This document shows positions 1-8,455 of a DNA stretch of 42,195 nt, in pieces; position 1 is the first letter of the stretch, and the number at the start of each line of letters is the position of its first letter. Made by a program: the position numbers and the translations under genes. The notes under the pieces are model-generated. The model saw only the letters and a program-made list of their open reading frames with translations, was not told where the DNA came from and did no database searches. This stretch comes from an uncultured Lachnospiraceae bacterium. GTDB taxonomy: Bacteria; Bacillota; Clostridia; Lachnospirales; Lachnospiraceae. The stretch spans positions 1-42,195 of the forward strand of contig CAMOSN010000007.1 in NCBI GenBank assembly GCA_946624935.1, given 5' to 3'.

Positions 1-46
1 CTTCTATGTCTTTTCTGTTTACGGATTCTTCTATGCCTTGACAGAT

Positions 47-1459
47 TTATTCAGTGCGCCAGGCCTCAAGCGCTTCGATCCCTGCCTGCGTTACGGGCTT
101 GATCCATTTTCCGCTGAACAGATGAATCTGCATGAGTACATACCGGACCGGTTCATCCGCATAGCACAGCGCAAACACCACCAGGGTCGGCCAGTGCAGG
201 ATCATGCCCGCCGTCCACACCAGAGGCAGGACCATCGCCCACATGAACACGATCTCCAGGATCGTCCCGTGGGCAGCGTCACCTGCCGCCCGGAAGGTAT
301 CATTCTGGGTCCAGTTGCCCATGCGGATAAACGCAGCCACCGCATAAATGCACACCATCCCGAAGGCGATCCGGAAGCTCTCTCCCTGCATGCCCATCAG
401 ATGCAGGATCGGAGTATGGAAAGCGATCAGCAGCAGACAGATCGTCCCGATCGAAGCCTGACACAGATACACCAGCCTCCACGCCCTCTGATAGGCTGTC
501 TCGGGATCACCTGCGCCCACTTCCGTACCGACCAGCACCGAAGATGCATTCGAGAACCCGGCAAAGAAACCGATCACCAGGCCCTCCAGGGTCCGGAACA
601 CTGCGACAGCGGCGATTGCTTCCTCCGGCTGCCGCCCAAGAACAATGTTGATCACCATATTGCCCAGGCCGATCAGCACTTCATTGAGAATGATCGGATA
701 GCATTTCCGGAAATACGACCGCACCAGTTCCTTGTCCCAGCGGAAATGCCTGCGCACGGCCAGCAGATAGGGATGTCCGCTCACCCTGGCCAGCACAAGA
801 ATCATCACGATCCCGGCGGCCTGTGCGATCACAGTTGCCGTGGCAGCCCCGCGCACGCCCATTCTCGGTGCGCCGAGATTTCCAAAGATCAGCACCCAGT
901 TCAGAAAGATATTCACGCCCACAGAAAGGATCGAACCATACAGGGGGATGCGGACCCTTTCCGTACAGCGAAGCAGGGACGCCATCGCCATGGAAAAGAC
1001 CATCAGCGGATAGGCGAAGCCTGCGATCCGCAGATAGTCCACCCCGATTCTCCGGATGGACTCCTTATCGGTGTACAACCGCATAACCTGCTCCGGGAAA
1101 AAGACAGCAAGGATTCCGAACAGGATTCCGACGGTCATCATACATGTAAGCGTCAGACCGTAGGAACGATTGATCCCGTCATCATCCTGCGCCCCCCAGT
1201 ACTGCGAGAAGAAAAGCATTCCTCCACCCACAAAGCCCCAGTAACCGCTGAACATCAGCGAGGAAAACTGGGCACACAAGCCCACAGCCCCGATCTCGGT
1301 CGGGCCCAGGGAGGCGATCATCATGGTATCCACCATCGAGCCGGTAGTCGTAAGAAGGTTCTGCAGCGCCACGGGAAGCGCAATCACTGCCACCTTTTTC
1401 AGAAAATCGCTCCACGGAAAGGGGGCCTTTGTATGAAGCGGACCATTCGTATTCTTCAT
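47..1459 (-). CDS. MATE family multidrug/cation antiporter
   Basis: A 470-residue polytopic membrane protein of usual MATE length, with about twelve hydrophobic segments in two halves. The MATE family exports drugs, metabolites or, in one branch, lipid-linked intermediates across the cytoplasmic membrane using a Na+ or H+ gradient. Visible family features are the N-terminal PVALQNLLTTTGSMVDTMM stretch of the first helices and the glycine-rich loop between helices 2 and 3 (WGFVGGGMLFFSQYWGA). It starts 15 bp after the YfhO-like gene ends and has only a weak ribosome site, so translation may depend on readthrough or coupling. It is the last gene of the unit in this window, and no terminator is visible before the edge. 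The substrate cannot be read from sequence. Family confidence is high, specific role unknown. Confidence 0.93.
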   Translation of the reverse strand: MKNTNGPLHTKAPFPWSDFLKKVAVIALPVALQNLLTTTGSMVDTMMIASLGPTEIGAVGLCAQFSSLMFSGYWGFVGGGMLFFSQYWGAQDDDGINRSYGLTLTCMMTVGILFGILAVFFPEQVMRLYTDKESIRRIGVDYLRIAGFAYPLMVFSMAMASLLRCTERVRIPLYGSILSVGVNIFLNWVLIFGNLGAPRMGVRGAATATVIAQAAGIVMILVLARVSGHPYLLAVRRHFRWDKELVRSYFRKCYPIILNEVLIGLGNMVINIVLGRQPEEAIAAVAVFRTLEGLVIGFFAGFSNASSVLVGTEVGAGDPETAYQRAWRLVYLCQASIGTICLLLIAFHTPILHLMGMQGESFRIAFGMVCIYAVAAFIRMGNWTQNDTFRAAGDAAHGTILEIVFMWAMVLPLVWTAGMILHWPTLVVFALCYADEPVRYVLMQIHLFSGKWIKPVTQAGIEALEAWRTE

Positions 1460-1474
1460 ATTGAAAACTCTTTT

Positions 1475-4366
1475 TTATTTCTCCTGTTGTGATTGATATC
1501 TGAATTTGCCACGGCGCTCTTCGGAGATGGCCAGGATGATTATGATCAGTATCGCCAGAACACTGATCCCCAGTCCGGCGCGGCTGCCGGGAATGCGATA
1601 TCGCAGTTCGATTTGGTGCGTTCCTGCCTCAAGCGGAAGTGCAGGATACATTCCGTTTCCGCAGATCAGCTTCCCGGGCACGCCATCCACTCTCACGCTC
1701 CATCCCTTCTCCCAGGGAATGGCGAAGCACAAAAGCTTTGGCTGCTGCAGGCTGATGGTGCCATCCACCCTTGAAGTGGTAAAGGTATCGGCATCCGCAT
1801 GAAAGTCCACGTTCTCCAGGCTGTCTTCCCGGAGCGCTTCCACCCACAATGCATACTGCTCCACAGGCTGCGCAGCGACGCGCAGATGGTCGAATGTGTA
1901 GATTCCCTTTCCGGAGAAGGTCAGTACGATCGCATCCTTTTTTTTCTGCGAATAGCCGGTGTTCACAAGAAAATCATGCCTTCCGGCATACCAGTCATGC
2001 TCGGGCGTGAGCACCGTAAGTGTTTTCTTCGTAACGGTCTTCTCCCCGCTGCGACTGTGTACTTCGATCTCGGCCTTCGTCCCGCCGTTCTCAAAATGCA
2101 GGTTCTGCACGTACAGGCAGGTTTCTGCGTTCTCCACTCCGTCGAAGAAAAGGGTAAGCGCTGCTCCGGCTTTGGAGACCGTGATCCGGTTCTCTTCCAT
2201 CTTCAGTCCATCGGATTCTTCAAAGGTAAAGGGAAGATCCATGCTGTCAAACGTCATCTGTTCCCGCGCCAGCTGCGGGTACGCTCCTTGCAGATCGTCA
2301 AGCTCCTCGTCCGATACCATGACTGCCTGCAGCATGGCCTCCTGCCGCTCCAGTGCATCCATGGATCGATACGATTCCCCGGAAAACACATTCGCGAAGG
2401 TATAACCGAAGGGAAGGGTATAACGGTTGCGATACACCGGAACAATGGCATCCAGCGGATTCTCCTGTACGGAAAGGCGCTCATAGCCATAAGGAACATA
2501 CGCTCCCGAACGTGACGCATAATACTGCGTGCCTGTAAGGGCCAGGGTCAGCGCCCGGTCATCCAGTCCGCGCAGGTCGTAGCTTCGGAACGTATTATTT
2601 GCAATGTCATCCAGATAAGAAGCGACCAGGCCGTTGGCCAGGCTCCAGTAATAATGTACGGAAGGAAGGCCGTCGATCACAGATTCATTCTTTTTGATTC
2701 CATGTCCCGAGTAACGGTCGAGAAGTTCCTCCTGCGAAAGCTCCGCCGCCTGTGCAGTCTCGCGAACCGCCAGGCCCATCGTATTCCAGGGGCGATCCGA
2801 AAAGTGCTCCTGCAAAGCATCCTGCAGCGCTGCGGGATCCGTCTCTGTCAGAATCTGTTCCAGTTCGACGTCGGACAGGCGGTCGGTCATCGCCTGCATG
2901 GAGATGGTTCCCTCCAGATTGTCCTTTCCCTCCAGATGGTTCATGAACCAGATATTCCCCGCAAGCGCAGCCATCGAAAGAGCTATCATACCGCCGGCAA
3001 ACATCCTGCGGAAATGATGGCGGTACCTGGTCACGCCACATAGCAGAAACAGGATCAGACAGATGAATACCCCGAGAGACCAGGCCAGATTGCGGATATA
3101 GATCCCTTTTACACGGCCCCTCATCAAAATCATACAGACAAGACCGATGCCGCACACAATAACAAGGGCCGCGATTTCCTTTTTCCGAATACAGCGGATT
3201 TCCTCCCACATCCGCACGGTGAGCCAGCTGGTCAGCAGCACGATCCCCCAGGACCAGCGATTTGTCACATAAGATCCTCCGGACAGAATATATCCGGCCA
3301 GAGGAATGCATAAAAGTACACCTGCGAATACGACCAGGACCTGATACCGCCTGAAGGCTTTTCCCCGCAGCAGCACAGCGGTCAGGACACACACCCCGAT
3401 TCCGGTGATTCCAAGATGCGTCCAGGAGCCATTGGAGAAGGGGGTAAACAGGCTCAGCGGAAAGGCCGCATAGTATTCCTTTCCGAACAGCACGGGCACA
3501 GTAGAACCGCCCGATATACGCGGATTTTGCAGAAATTTCAGCACCACGGGCAGGAACAGCATACTGCTGAGCATGACCCCCAATACCGATCCCGCAGCGA
3601 TTCGAAACAGCGCCGGCAGACCTTCCCTGATTCTGTGCAGACCGTACCTGCTGATCAGCCTCCACACCACATAGCACACGGTGAGCAGTACGATCATATA
3701 AAAGAAATAGAAATTGGATGCCGTACCAAACGCCACCGCCAGCGCAAGGGGCACCACCCGCTTCTCGCGGATCGCCTTCTCCACGCCAAGCAGAACAAGC
3801 GGGAACCAGATCAGCGGATTCACAAAAAACGGATGCCTGGTTGCGGTATACAGTGAAAAACCGCAGAAGGCATACAGCAGCGCTCCTGTGAGATAAGGAG
3901 CTTCTTCGGAAACCGCTGAAGGTGTCCCAAAATGCTCACTGGCAAAAGGCATCCTGTTCGGAATCGTATAAAAGGCAAAAAACAGAAACGCAATCCCCGC
4001 AAGGTAAAGCCTCAGCACAATCAGTACATTGTACAGATATACAATGTGGGCCGTATCAAAAAAAACGCTCAGTAATGCGAGGGGATCTCCGACCGCATAG
4101 TAATGCAGTGTCGTGACAACATCCCCGCCGTAACCGAACGCAAACGAATAAGCAGGGAGCGAGAAATCTCCCTGCATGATCCGTCTTCCGATGCTGCGCA
4201 GCCAGCGTCCGTAGTAATCCAGTGCCTTGATATGCTGCATCATTCCGTCACCGCTGTTCACCAGCGATTTCCCCCGCAGCATGTAGGGACCGGCCAGACA
4301 TGCGGCCAGCACAGCAAACAGAAGGGTATAGAGTAAGAAGCATCGAAACCAATTCCTGCGCTTCAC
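1475..4366 (-). CDS. YfhO-family large membrane protein
   Basis: About 963 residues. The N-terminal half has roughly a dozen hydrophobic segments, a long soluble segment follows (about residues 480-930), and a last membrane helix lies near the C-terminus (GISVLAILIIIILAIS). The early loop LVNSGDGMMQHIKALDYYG and the soluble C-terminal half with a WSVRVDG motif match the bacterial YfhO family. In Bacillus, YfhO relatives take part in adding sugars to lipoteichoic acid; they resemble GT-C glycosyltransferases. A role in cell-surface glycosylation is inferred and fits the sugar nucleotidyltransferase upstream. The start is chosen at a GTG with GAGGAG ten bases upstream. An in-frame TTG 18 bp earlier (4384) overlaps the DUF1846 stop as TTGA but would place the Shine-Dalgarno inside the gene. 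Confidence 0.88.
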   Translation of the reverse strand: MKRRNWFRCFLLYTLLFAVLAACLAGPYMLRGKSLVNSGDGMMQHIKALDYYGRWLRSIGRRIMQGDFSLPAYSFAFGYGGDVVTTLHYYAVGDPLALLSVFFDTAHIVYLYNVLIVLRLYLAGIAFLFFAFYTIPNRMPFASEHFGTPSAVSEEAPYLTGALLYAFCGFSLYTATRHPFFVNPLIWFPLVLLGVEKAIREKRVVPLALAVAFGTASNFYFFYMIVLLTVCYVVWRLISRYGLHRIREGLPALFRIAAGSVLGVMLSSMLFLPVVLKFLQNPRISGGSTVPVLFGKEYYAAFPLSLFTPFSNGSWTHLGITGIGVCVLTAVLLRGKAFRRYQVLVVFAGVLLCIPLAGYILSGGSYVTNRWSWGIVLLTSWLTVRMWEEIRCIRKKEIAALVIVCGIGLVCMILMRGRVKGIYIRNLAWSLGVFICLILFLLCGVTRYRHHFRRMFAGGMIALSMAALAGNIWFMNHLEGKDNLEGTISMQAMTDRLSDVELEQILTETDPAALQDALQEHFSDRPWNTMGLAVRETAQAAELSQEELLDRYSGHGIKKNESVIDGLPSVHYYWSLANGLVASYLDDIANNTFRSYDLRGLDDRALTLALTGTQYYASRSGAYVPYGYERLSVQENPLDAIVPVYRNRYTLPFGYTFANVFSGESYRSMDALERQEAMLQAVMVSDEELDDLQGAYPQLAREQMTFDSMDLPFTFEESDGLKMEENRITVSKAGAALTLFFDGVENAETCLYVQNLHFENGGTKAEIEVHSRSGEKTVTKKTLTVLTPEHDWYAGRHDFLVNTGYSQKKKDAIVLTFSGKGIYTFDHLRVAAQPVEQYALWVEALREDSLENVDFHADADTFTTSRVDGTISLQQPKLLCFAIPWEKGWSVRVDGVPGKLICGNGMYPALPLEAGTHQIELRYRIPGSRAGLGISVLAILIIIILAISEERRGKFRYQSQQEK

Positions 4367-4380
4367 AATCTGTCTACTCC

Positions 4381-5856
4381 TCAATAATATTTCTTCACCA
4401 TCAGAATGGGATCGCTGGTCAGATCCACCCCAAGCCGCTTAAAGATGTGAATGTCCACATCGGAAAGCATCACCGTCGTATGCACCTGGCATCCGCGCAG
4501 CTTCGGAAGCTGTTCCAGGGCTCTGCGTGCATTCTCATCCGTCATCCCGGCAAAGGTCAGTGCGATGAGCACCTCATCGGTGTGAAGCCTAGGGTTCTTT
4601 CCGTGCAGGAAGCGTACCTTCAGGTCCTGAATCGGAACGATCGCCTCCGGCTTGATCAGCTTCACCTCATGGTCAACGCCGGCCAGATGCTTCAGTGCGT
4701 TCACCAGCAGGGCTGCCGACGCACCAAGCAGGTCCGAGGTCTTGGAGGTGATCACACAGCCGTCGGAAAGCTCGATCGCCGCACACGGAACTCCCAGCTT
4801 TTCCGCTCTCTCGTCTGCCGCAACGACTACCGCCCGGTCCTTCACGGAAATCTTCGCCTGCTTCATGAGCAGTTCGATCTTATATACCTCACTCTCTGTG
4901 CCCTTTTCCAGCACAACACGGTTTGTTGCGTCGTAATACCGGCGAATGATCTCCATACAGGAAGCCTCGCGGCAGGCTTCGTCATCAATAATACAGTTTC
5001 CCGCCATGTTCACGCCCATGTCGGTTGGAGATTTATACCGGCATTCCCCGTAGATCGCCTCAAAAATGGAGGAAAGCACCGGGAAGATTTCGATATCGCG
5101 ATTATAATTGACCGTCGTTTTGCCGTAAGCCTCCAGGTGGAACGGATCGATCATGTTCACGTCATTCAGATCCGCAGTAGCCGCCTCATAGGCAAGGTTG
5201 ATCGGATGCTTGAGCGGGATGTTCCAGATCGGAAATGTCTCGAATTTCGCATAGCCGGCCTTGATCCCGTGCAGATTGTCGTGATACAGCTGGGACAGGC
5301 AGGTCGCCATCTTTCCGCTGCCCGGTCCGGGTGCCGTGACCACCACCAGCGGGCGTGTGGTCTTCACATATTCATTCTTCCCGAAGCCGTCCTTACTGAT
5401 GATCAGGGGCAGATTGGAGGGATATCCTTCGATGATATAATGCAGATATACATTTTTTCCCTGCTTCTCCATTCGTTCCTTGAACAGATGTGCGGATTCC
5501 TGCCCGGTGTACTGGGTGATCACGATGCTGCTGACCAGCAGACCACGCTTTTCAAACTCCTCCATCAGACGGCGGACGTCCACATCGTAGGTGATCCCGA
5601 GATCTCCGCGCATTTTGTTCTTTTCAATATCCGAGGCATTGATCACCATGATGATCTCGGCAATATCCGACATCTGCATCAGCATGCGCAGCTTGCTGTC
5701 CGGCTCAAAACCGGGCAGCACCCGGGAAGCATGGAAATCGTCGAACAGCTTTCCGCCGAACTCCAGATACAGCTTGTCGCCGAACTGTGCGATCCGCTCG
5801 CGGATATGCTCCGATTGAATTTTCAGATACTTTTCGTTGTCAAATCCTCTTTTCAT
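4381..5856 (-). CDS. DUF1846 family protein
   Basis: A 491-residue soluble protein matching the DUF1846 family in length and in its start (MKRGFDNEKYLKIQSEHIRERIAQ without the usual variations). A glycine-rich segment VVTAPGPGSGKMATCLSQL, near residue 175, resembles a nucleotide-binding loop with GSGK. The family is widespread in Firmicutes. Structures exist, but the biochemical role is not established to my knowledge, so I assign none. It starts behind an AAAGGG ribosome site and lies 22 bp after a possible small ORF. Its stop touches the start region of the YfhO-like gene, which suggests one transcript. The base composition looks like that of its neighbours. Confidence 0.9.
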   Translation of the reverse strand: MKRGFDNEKYLKIQSEHIRERIAQFGDKLYLEFGGKLFDDFHASRVLPGFEPDSKLRMLMQMSDIAEIIMVINASDIEKNKMRGDLGITYDVDVRRLMEEFEKRGLLVSSIVITQYTGQESAHLFKERMEKQGKNVYLHYIIEGYPSNLPLIISKDGFGKNEYVKTTRPLVVVTAPGPGSGKMATCLSQLYHDNLHGIKAGYAKFETFPIWNIPLKHPINLAYEAATADLNDVNMIDPFHLEAYGKTTVNYNRDIEIFPVLSSIFEAIYGECRYKSPTDMGVNMAGNCIIDDEACREASCMEIIRRYYDATNRVVLEKGTESEVYKIELLMKQAKISVKDRAVVVAADERAEKLGVPCAAIELSDGCVITSKTSDLLGASAALLVNALKHLAGVDHEVKLIKPEAIVPIQDLKVRFLHGKNPRLHTDEVLIALTFAGMTDENARRALEQLPKLRGCQVHTTVMLSDVDIHIFKRLGVDLTSDPILMVKKYY

Positions 5857-5878
5857 TCCTGATCCCTTTTAAATCCTG

Positions 5879-6016
5879 TCAATATTCAGCTCTTTGTTCC
5901 TTTTCAGCGATCTGTTTCATTCCAGCCAGCTGTTTTCCAGCCAGCTGCTCTATTTCAGCCATCCACAGATATCCATATTGGGATTTCTTCTGACCCCCTG
6001 AAGTATTGGCTTCCAT
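5879..6016 (-). CDS. Possible 45-residue small protein, coupled to the nucleotidyltransferase
   Basis: The gap between the nucleotidyltransferase and the DUF1846 gene is one open frame of 45 codons. Its ATG follows the nucleotidyltransferase stop directly (TGAATG), so translation could be coupled by reinitiation. The product would be hydrophilic and probably helical, with a tandem QLAG-K-QLAG repeat encoded by two copies of CAGCTGGCTGGAA. There is no strong ribosome site, I recognise no family, and it could be chance or the residue of a decayed 3' extension. It is listed because it fills the gap exactly and lies in a coupled position. It is too short for default gene finders. Confidence 0.33.
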   Translation of the reverse strand: MEANTSGGQKKSQYGYLWMAEIEQLAGKQLAGMKQIAEKEQRAEY

Positions 6017-6961
6017 TCAGGCTTCCCACAGGTGTTCCTGATAAACACCGTCCGCAATCAGTTTCGCGAAGGATTGCTTCACGACGGGGATGTCCTCCTG
6101 ATAGGTCACTCCGAACCAGTGATCCCGTGAAGGACAAACGTTCACTTCAGCTTCTCCCTTTGACAGCAGATCATCCACAATGATGGGCAGCAGGAATTCT
6201 TCCTTCAGGCAGTTTTCCGGTGTGAGTGCTTCCAGAAATGCCTGGAAGTGGCTTTCCAGCACCGTCAGCATCTGCTGTGGATATCCCCAGAAATTCATCG
6301 ACACCAGAGAATCCGAATCCACATCCTTCAGCGCTCCGTCCGCGCCGGGAGCCGCTGCTCCTGCTTCTGTACGGACGATCCCGCGTGTTTCGGCGATCGA
6401 CCGCAGTGAGCCCGTATCGTCCACGCTGCAGATCCCTCTGGTCACGCCGCCATGCTCCGAGAGCGTATTCTTCAGGACAAATCCGGCCATACAAAGATCA
6501 AGCGTACCATTCTTCATCCCTGAACCGTCCATCCCCACAAGGTAATCATGCACACGGACAAAGGCCTCTTTTCCATAGTAATCATCCGCATTGATCACTG
6601 CAAACGGCTCATGAATGAGATCCTTACAGGCCAGAACTGCCTGCCCTGTTCCCCAGGGCTTTTTGCGCCCTTCCGGCAGATGAAATCCGTCGGGAAGATC
6701 GGTAAGCTCCTGAAATGCATAGTCTACCTCGATCCTCCGGGCGAGCCGGTCCCCGATAATCTCACGAAAGTCCTTTTCCAGATCCTTTCGCAGAACAAAT
6801 ACCACCCGGTCGAAACCCGCTTCCAACGCGTCATGCACGGAATAATCCATGATGATCTCCCCGTGCGGCCCAAAGGATGTGAGCTGCTTGATTCCCTGTC
6901 CAAACCGGCTGCCAAGACCAGCCGCCATAATCACCAATGTCGTCTTCATACTCGTATCCAT
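6017..6961 (-). CDS. Sugar-phosphate nucleotidyltransferase-like protein
   Basis: A 314-residue protein with the nucleotidyltransferase signature near its N-terminus (MAAGLGSRFG, residues about 12-21, then IKQL) and a metal/nucleotide-binding aspartate pair in AVINADDYYG near residue 125. The fold transfers an NMP from an NTP to a sugar or polyol phosphate. The exact substrate is not predictable here. It is the first gene downstream of a clear minus-strand promoter and precedes the DUF1846, YfhO-like and MATE genes, so a role in making an activated precursor for a surface polymer is a reasonable inference. An ATG at 6949 is an alternative start that would give MKTTLVIMAAG, closer to many relatives. 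Neither start has ideal ribosome-site spacing. Confidence 0.88.
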   Translation of the reverse strand: MDTSMKTTLVIMAAGLGSRFGQGIKQLTSFGPHGEIIMDYSVHDALEAGFDRVVFVLRKDLEKDFREIIGDRLARRIEVDYAFQELTDLPDGFHLPEGRKKPWGTGQAVLACKDLIHEPFAVINADDYYGKEAFVRVHDYLVGMDGSGMKNGTLDLCMAGFVLKNTLSEHGGVTRGICSVDDTGSLRSIAETRGIVRTEAGAAAPGADGALKDVDSDSLVSMNFWGYPQQMLTVLESHFQAFLEALTPENCLKEEFLLPIIVDDLLSKGEAEVNVCPSRDHWFGVTYQEDIPVVKQSFAKLIADGVYQEHLWEA

Positions 6962-7005
6962 TTCCTTTCCGGAAGCATACTGTCATCGGAAACACCACTT
7001 TTCTA

Positions 7006-7034
7006 ATAGTACATCAAAAGGTGTTTTCATTCAA
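7006..7034 (-). promoter_or_regulatory. Sigma-A type promoter for the nucleotidyltransferase unit
   Basis: On the minus strand a TTGAAT -35 box (7029-7034) is followed by a 17-bp spacer and a TACTAT -10 box (7006-7011). It sits 45 bp upstream of the nucleotidyltransferase start and faces away from the plus-strand PRTase promoter. A 7-bp inverted repeat flanks the -10 box. Confidence 0.7.
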
Positions 7035-7069
7035 GCGCAGAATCTTTGTGCATTTTTTCCAGAATTTAC

Positions 7070-7098
7070 TTGAAATAAAGTCGATTATTGGATATTAT
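7070..7098 (+). promoter_or_regulatory. Sigma-A type promoter for the PRTase-like gene
   Basis: TTGAAA (7070-7075), a 17-bp spacer, then TATTAT (7093-7098), giving a leader of about 60 nt before the start at 7166. It is divergent from the promoter at 7006-7034. Confidence 0.75.
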
Positions 7099-7165
7099 AA
7101 CTTTATACTGTACGCTGTGTGCATGATCCAATTATGCATAGTAAATCGAAAAAAGGAGGTTTCAT

Positions 7166-7813
7166 ATGTCACTGGAAAACAGATACACGAAAATTCACTC
7201 AAAAGTCAATCCGGACGCCATCATTCGTGTCGTGCCGGGACATTTTGCAACGACCCACTCCCACATCAATTATTATGTGGACATGACGATCATGAAGTCA
7301 AGAAAAAGCGAGGCAGCTGCTGCAGCATCCGTTCTTGCCTACAAATATTCCAATACCACTTATATCGACTCCATCATCTGCATGGACGGCTGTGAAGTCA
7401 TCGGTGCCTATCTGGCGGAAAAACTCACCGATTCGGGCATCATGTCCCTGAACAAGCATCAGACCATGTACGTCGTCTCCCCCGAGGTCCACACCGGCGG
7501 CCAGCTGATCTTCCGCGACAACATGCAAATGATGATCAACGGAAAACACTGCCTGCTCCTGCTCGCCTCTGCTACCACCGGCCGTACCATCGCCAAGGCT
7601 CTGGAATGTATCCAGTATTACGGCGGCATCGTGGAAGGCGTTTCCGCGATCTTCAGTGCCAGTGACAAGGTGAACGGCGTGGACGTATACTCGATCTTCG
7701 GAAGCGACGACATTCCCGAATATACCACCTACGAGCCGGCCAAATGCCCGCTGTGCGCACAGGGCCACCGCCTCGACGCCATCGTAAACAGCTATGGCTA
7801 CTCCAGGCTGTAA
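7166..7813 (+). CDS. Orotate phosphoribosyltransferase-like (PRTase fold) protein
   Basis: A 215-residue protein related to type I phosphoribosyltransferases, the kind usually annotated as orotate PRTase. The expected PRPP-binding loop lies at about residues 130-141 but reads LLLLASATTGRT, so the TTG turn is kept while the usual acidic pair before it (as in VxxDDVxTTG) is missing. A late CPLC pair (residues 194-197) is a possible half metal site. An early TTHSHINYYVDM stretch probably forms the substrate side. The gene stands alone on the plus strand with its own promoter, an AGGAGG ribosome site six bases from ATG and its own terminator. There are no pyr genes nearby, so a pyrimidine role is not supported by context. 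It may be a divergent or regulatory PRTase. Confidence 0.75.
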   Translation: MSLENRYTKIHSKVNPDAIIRVVPGHFATTHSHINYYVDMTIMKSRKSEAAAAASVLAYKYSNTTYIDSIICMDGCEVIGAYLAEKLTDSGIMSLNKHQTMYVVSPEVHTGGQLIFRDNMQMMINGKHCLLLLASATTGRTIAKALECIQYYGGIVEGVSAIFSASDKVNGVDVYSIFGSDDIPEYTTYEPAKCPLCAQGHRLDAIVNSYGYSRL

Positions 7814-7843
7814 AACCGGGACATCTGATAAAGCCATCTCATC

Positions 7844-7874
7844 CGGGCTGCTCCTCTGGCAGTCCGTTTTATAT
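7844..7874 (+). terminator. Rho-independent terminator of the PRTase-like gene
   Basis: The plus strand can form an 8-bp stem, CGGGCTGC with GCAGTCCG (one G-U pair), around a 7-nt loop at 7844-7866. It is followed by TTTTATATT and lies about 30 bp after the stop codon. Confidence 0.75.
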
Positions 7875-7921
7875 TAGGCAGATTGCGGATCGCGTGTCAC
7901 ACGAACTGCAGCATGAAAAAG

Positions 7922-7945
7922 AAAAAACCCCGTAAAAACGGGGTT
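7922..7945 (-). terminator. Rho-independent terminator of tRNA-Thr
   Basis: A perfect 8-bp stem, AACCCCGT with ACGGGGTT, and a 4-nt loop at 7926-7945, followed on the minus strand by a run of T. It lies eight bases beyond the tRNA 3' end. The T-run exists only on the minus strand, so this terminator serves the tRNA rather than the convergent PRTase gene. Confidence 0.85.
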
Positions 7946-7953
7946 ATGAGAAA

Positions 7954-8025
7954 GCCGGAAGCCGGGCTTGAACCGGCGACCTACGCATTACGAATGCGTC
8001 GCTCTGCCAACTGAGCTATTCCGGC
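7954..8025 (-). tRNA. tRNA-Thr (anticodon CGT)
   Basis: A 72-nt cloverleaf with a 7-bp acceptor stem (GCCGGAA with TTCCGGC), a D-arm containing AGCTCAGTTGGCAGAGC, an anticodon stem ACGCA/TGCGT around the loop TTCGTAA (anticodon CGT, reading ACG), and a T-arm GCCGG-TTCAAGC-CCGGC. No 3' CCA is encoded, so it must be added after transcription. It has its own promoter and terminator and sits alone between the his genes and the convergent PRTase gene. Confidence 0.97.
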
Positions 8026-8050
8026 GGACTGCTTCGCAGTCAACGATGCT

Positions 8051-8079
8051 ATTATACTTGCTTGGGGTTGCTTTTGCAA
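8051..8079 (-). promoter_or_regulatory. Promoter of tRNA-Thr
   Basis: Minus strand: TTGCAA (8074-8079), a 17-bp spacer, then a perfect TATAAT (8051-8056). Transcription should begin near 8044, just before a short hairpin (8027-8041) that makes up the 5' leader of the tRNA. Confidence 0.85.
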
Positions 8080-8121
8080 GCACTTTTTTATAATCTCGGG
8101 AATTTTCTTATATGTTTTTCC

Positions 8122-8454
8122 TCAGCTGCGCAGTGTCCGGTAGAAGCAGCTGCGGTTTCCGGTGTGGCAGGCCGCCCCGGTCTGCCACACTTTTGCAAGG
8201 ATGGTGTCGTTGTCGCAGTCGATCCGCAGCTCCTGCACCTTCTGGAAATGCCCGGAGGTCATTCCCTTGATCCACAGCTCGGAGCGGCTCCGGCTCCAGT
8301 AGGTCATCTGCCCGGTGGCGAGGGTGCGCTCATAGGCTTCCCGGTTCATGTAGGCCAGCATCAGTACTTCTGAGTTTTCGCAGTCCTGCACGATCACCGG
8401 CACAAGGCCGTCCGGTCCTTTTTTGAGTTCCTCCCAGGAAAGTTGTATTTCCAT
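8122..8454 (-). CDS. hisI: Phosphoribosyl-AMP cyclohydrolase
   Basis: A 110-residue enzyme that opens the adenine ring of phosphoribosyl-AMP, the third step of histidine synthesis. Visible signatures are MLAYMNREA near the start, [11 protein letters not shown], the metal-binding DCDND, and the two zinc cysteines in [10 protein letters not shown] near the C-terminus. It is a stand-alone HisI: there is no fused HisE pyrophosphohydrolase domain and no hisE in the window. Its ATG lies one base after the hisB stop. It is the last his gene here, and no clear terminator separates it from the tRNA promoter. Confidence 0.97.
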   Translation of the reverse strand: MEIQLSWEELKKGPDGLVPVIVQDCENSEVLMLAYMNREAYERTLATGQMTYWSRSRSELWIKGMTSGHFQKVQELRIDCDNDTILAKVWQTGAACHTGNRSCFYRTLRS

Positions 8455-8455
8455 T

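Noticed and set aside
38-1492. A 484-codon plus-strand open frame at the left end
   Set aside because: It is the mirror of the MATE gene, very rich in His/Gln/Arg/Asp, with no recognisable domain.
2685-3677. A 330-codon minus-strand frame inside the YfhO-like gene
   Set aside because: It is out of frame with a supported membrane protein, rich in Cys/Gly/Arg, and has no start context.
4300-5862. A 520-codon plus-strand open frame
   Set aside because: It lies exactly opposite the DUF1846 gene, is rich in His, Gln and Arg, and has no ribosome site. It is an antisense by-product of codon bias.
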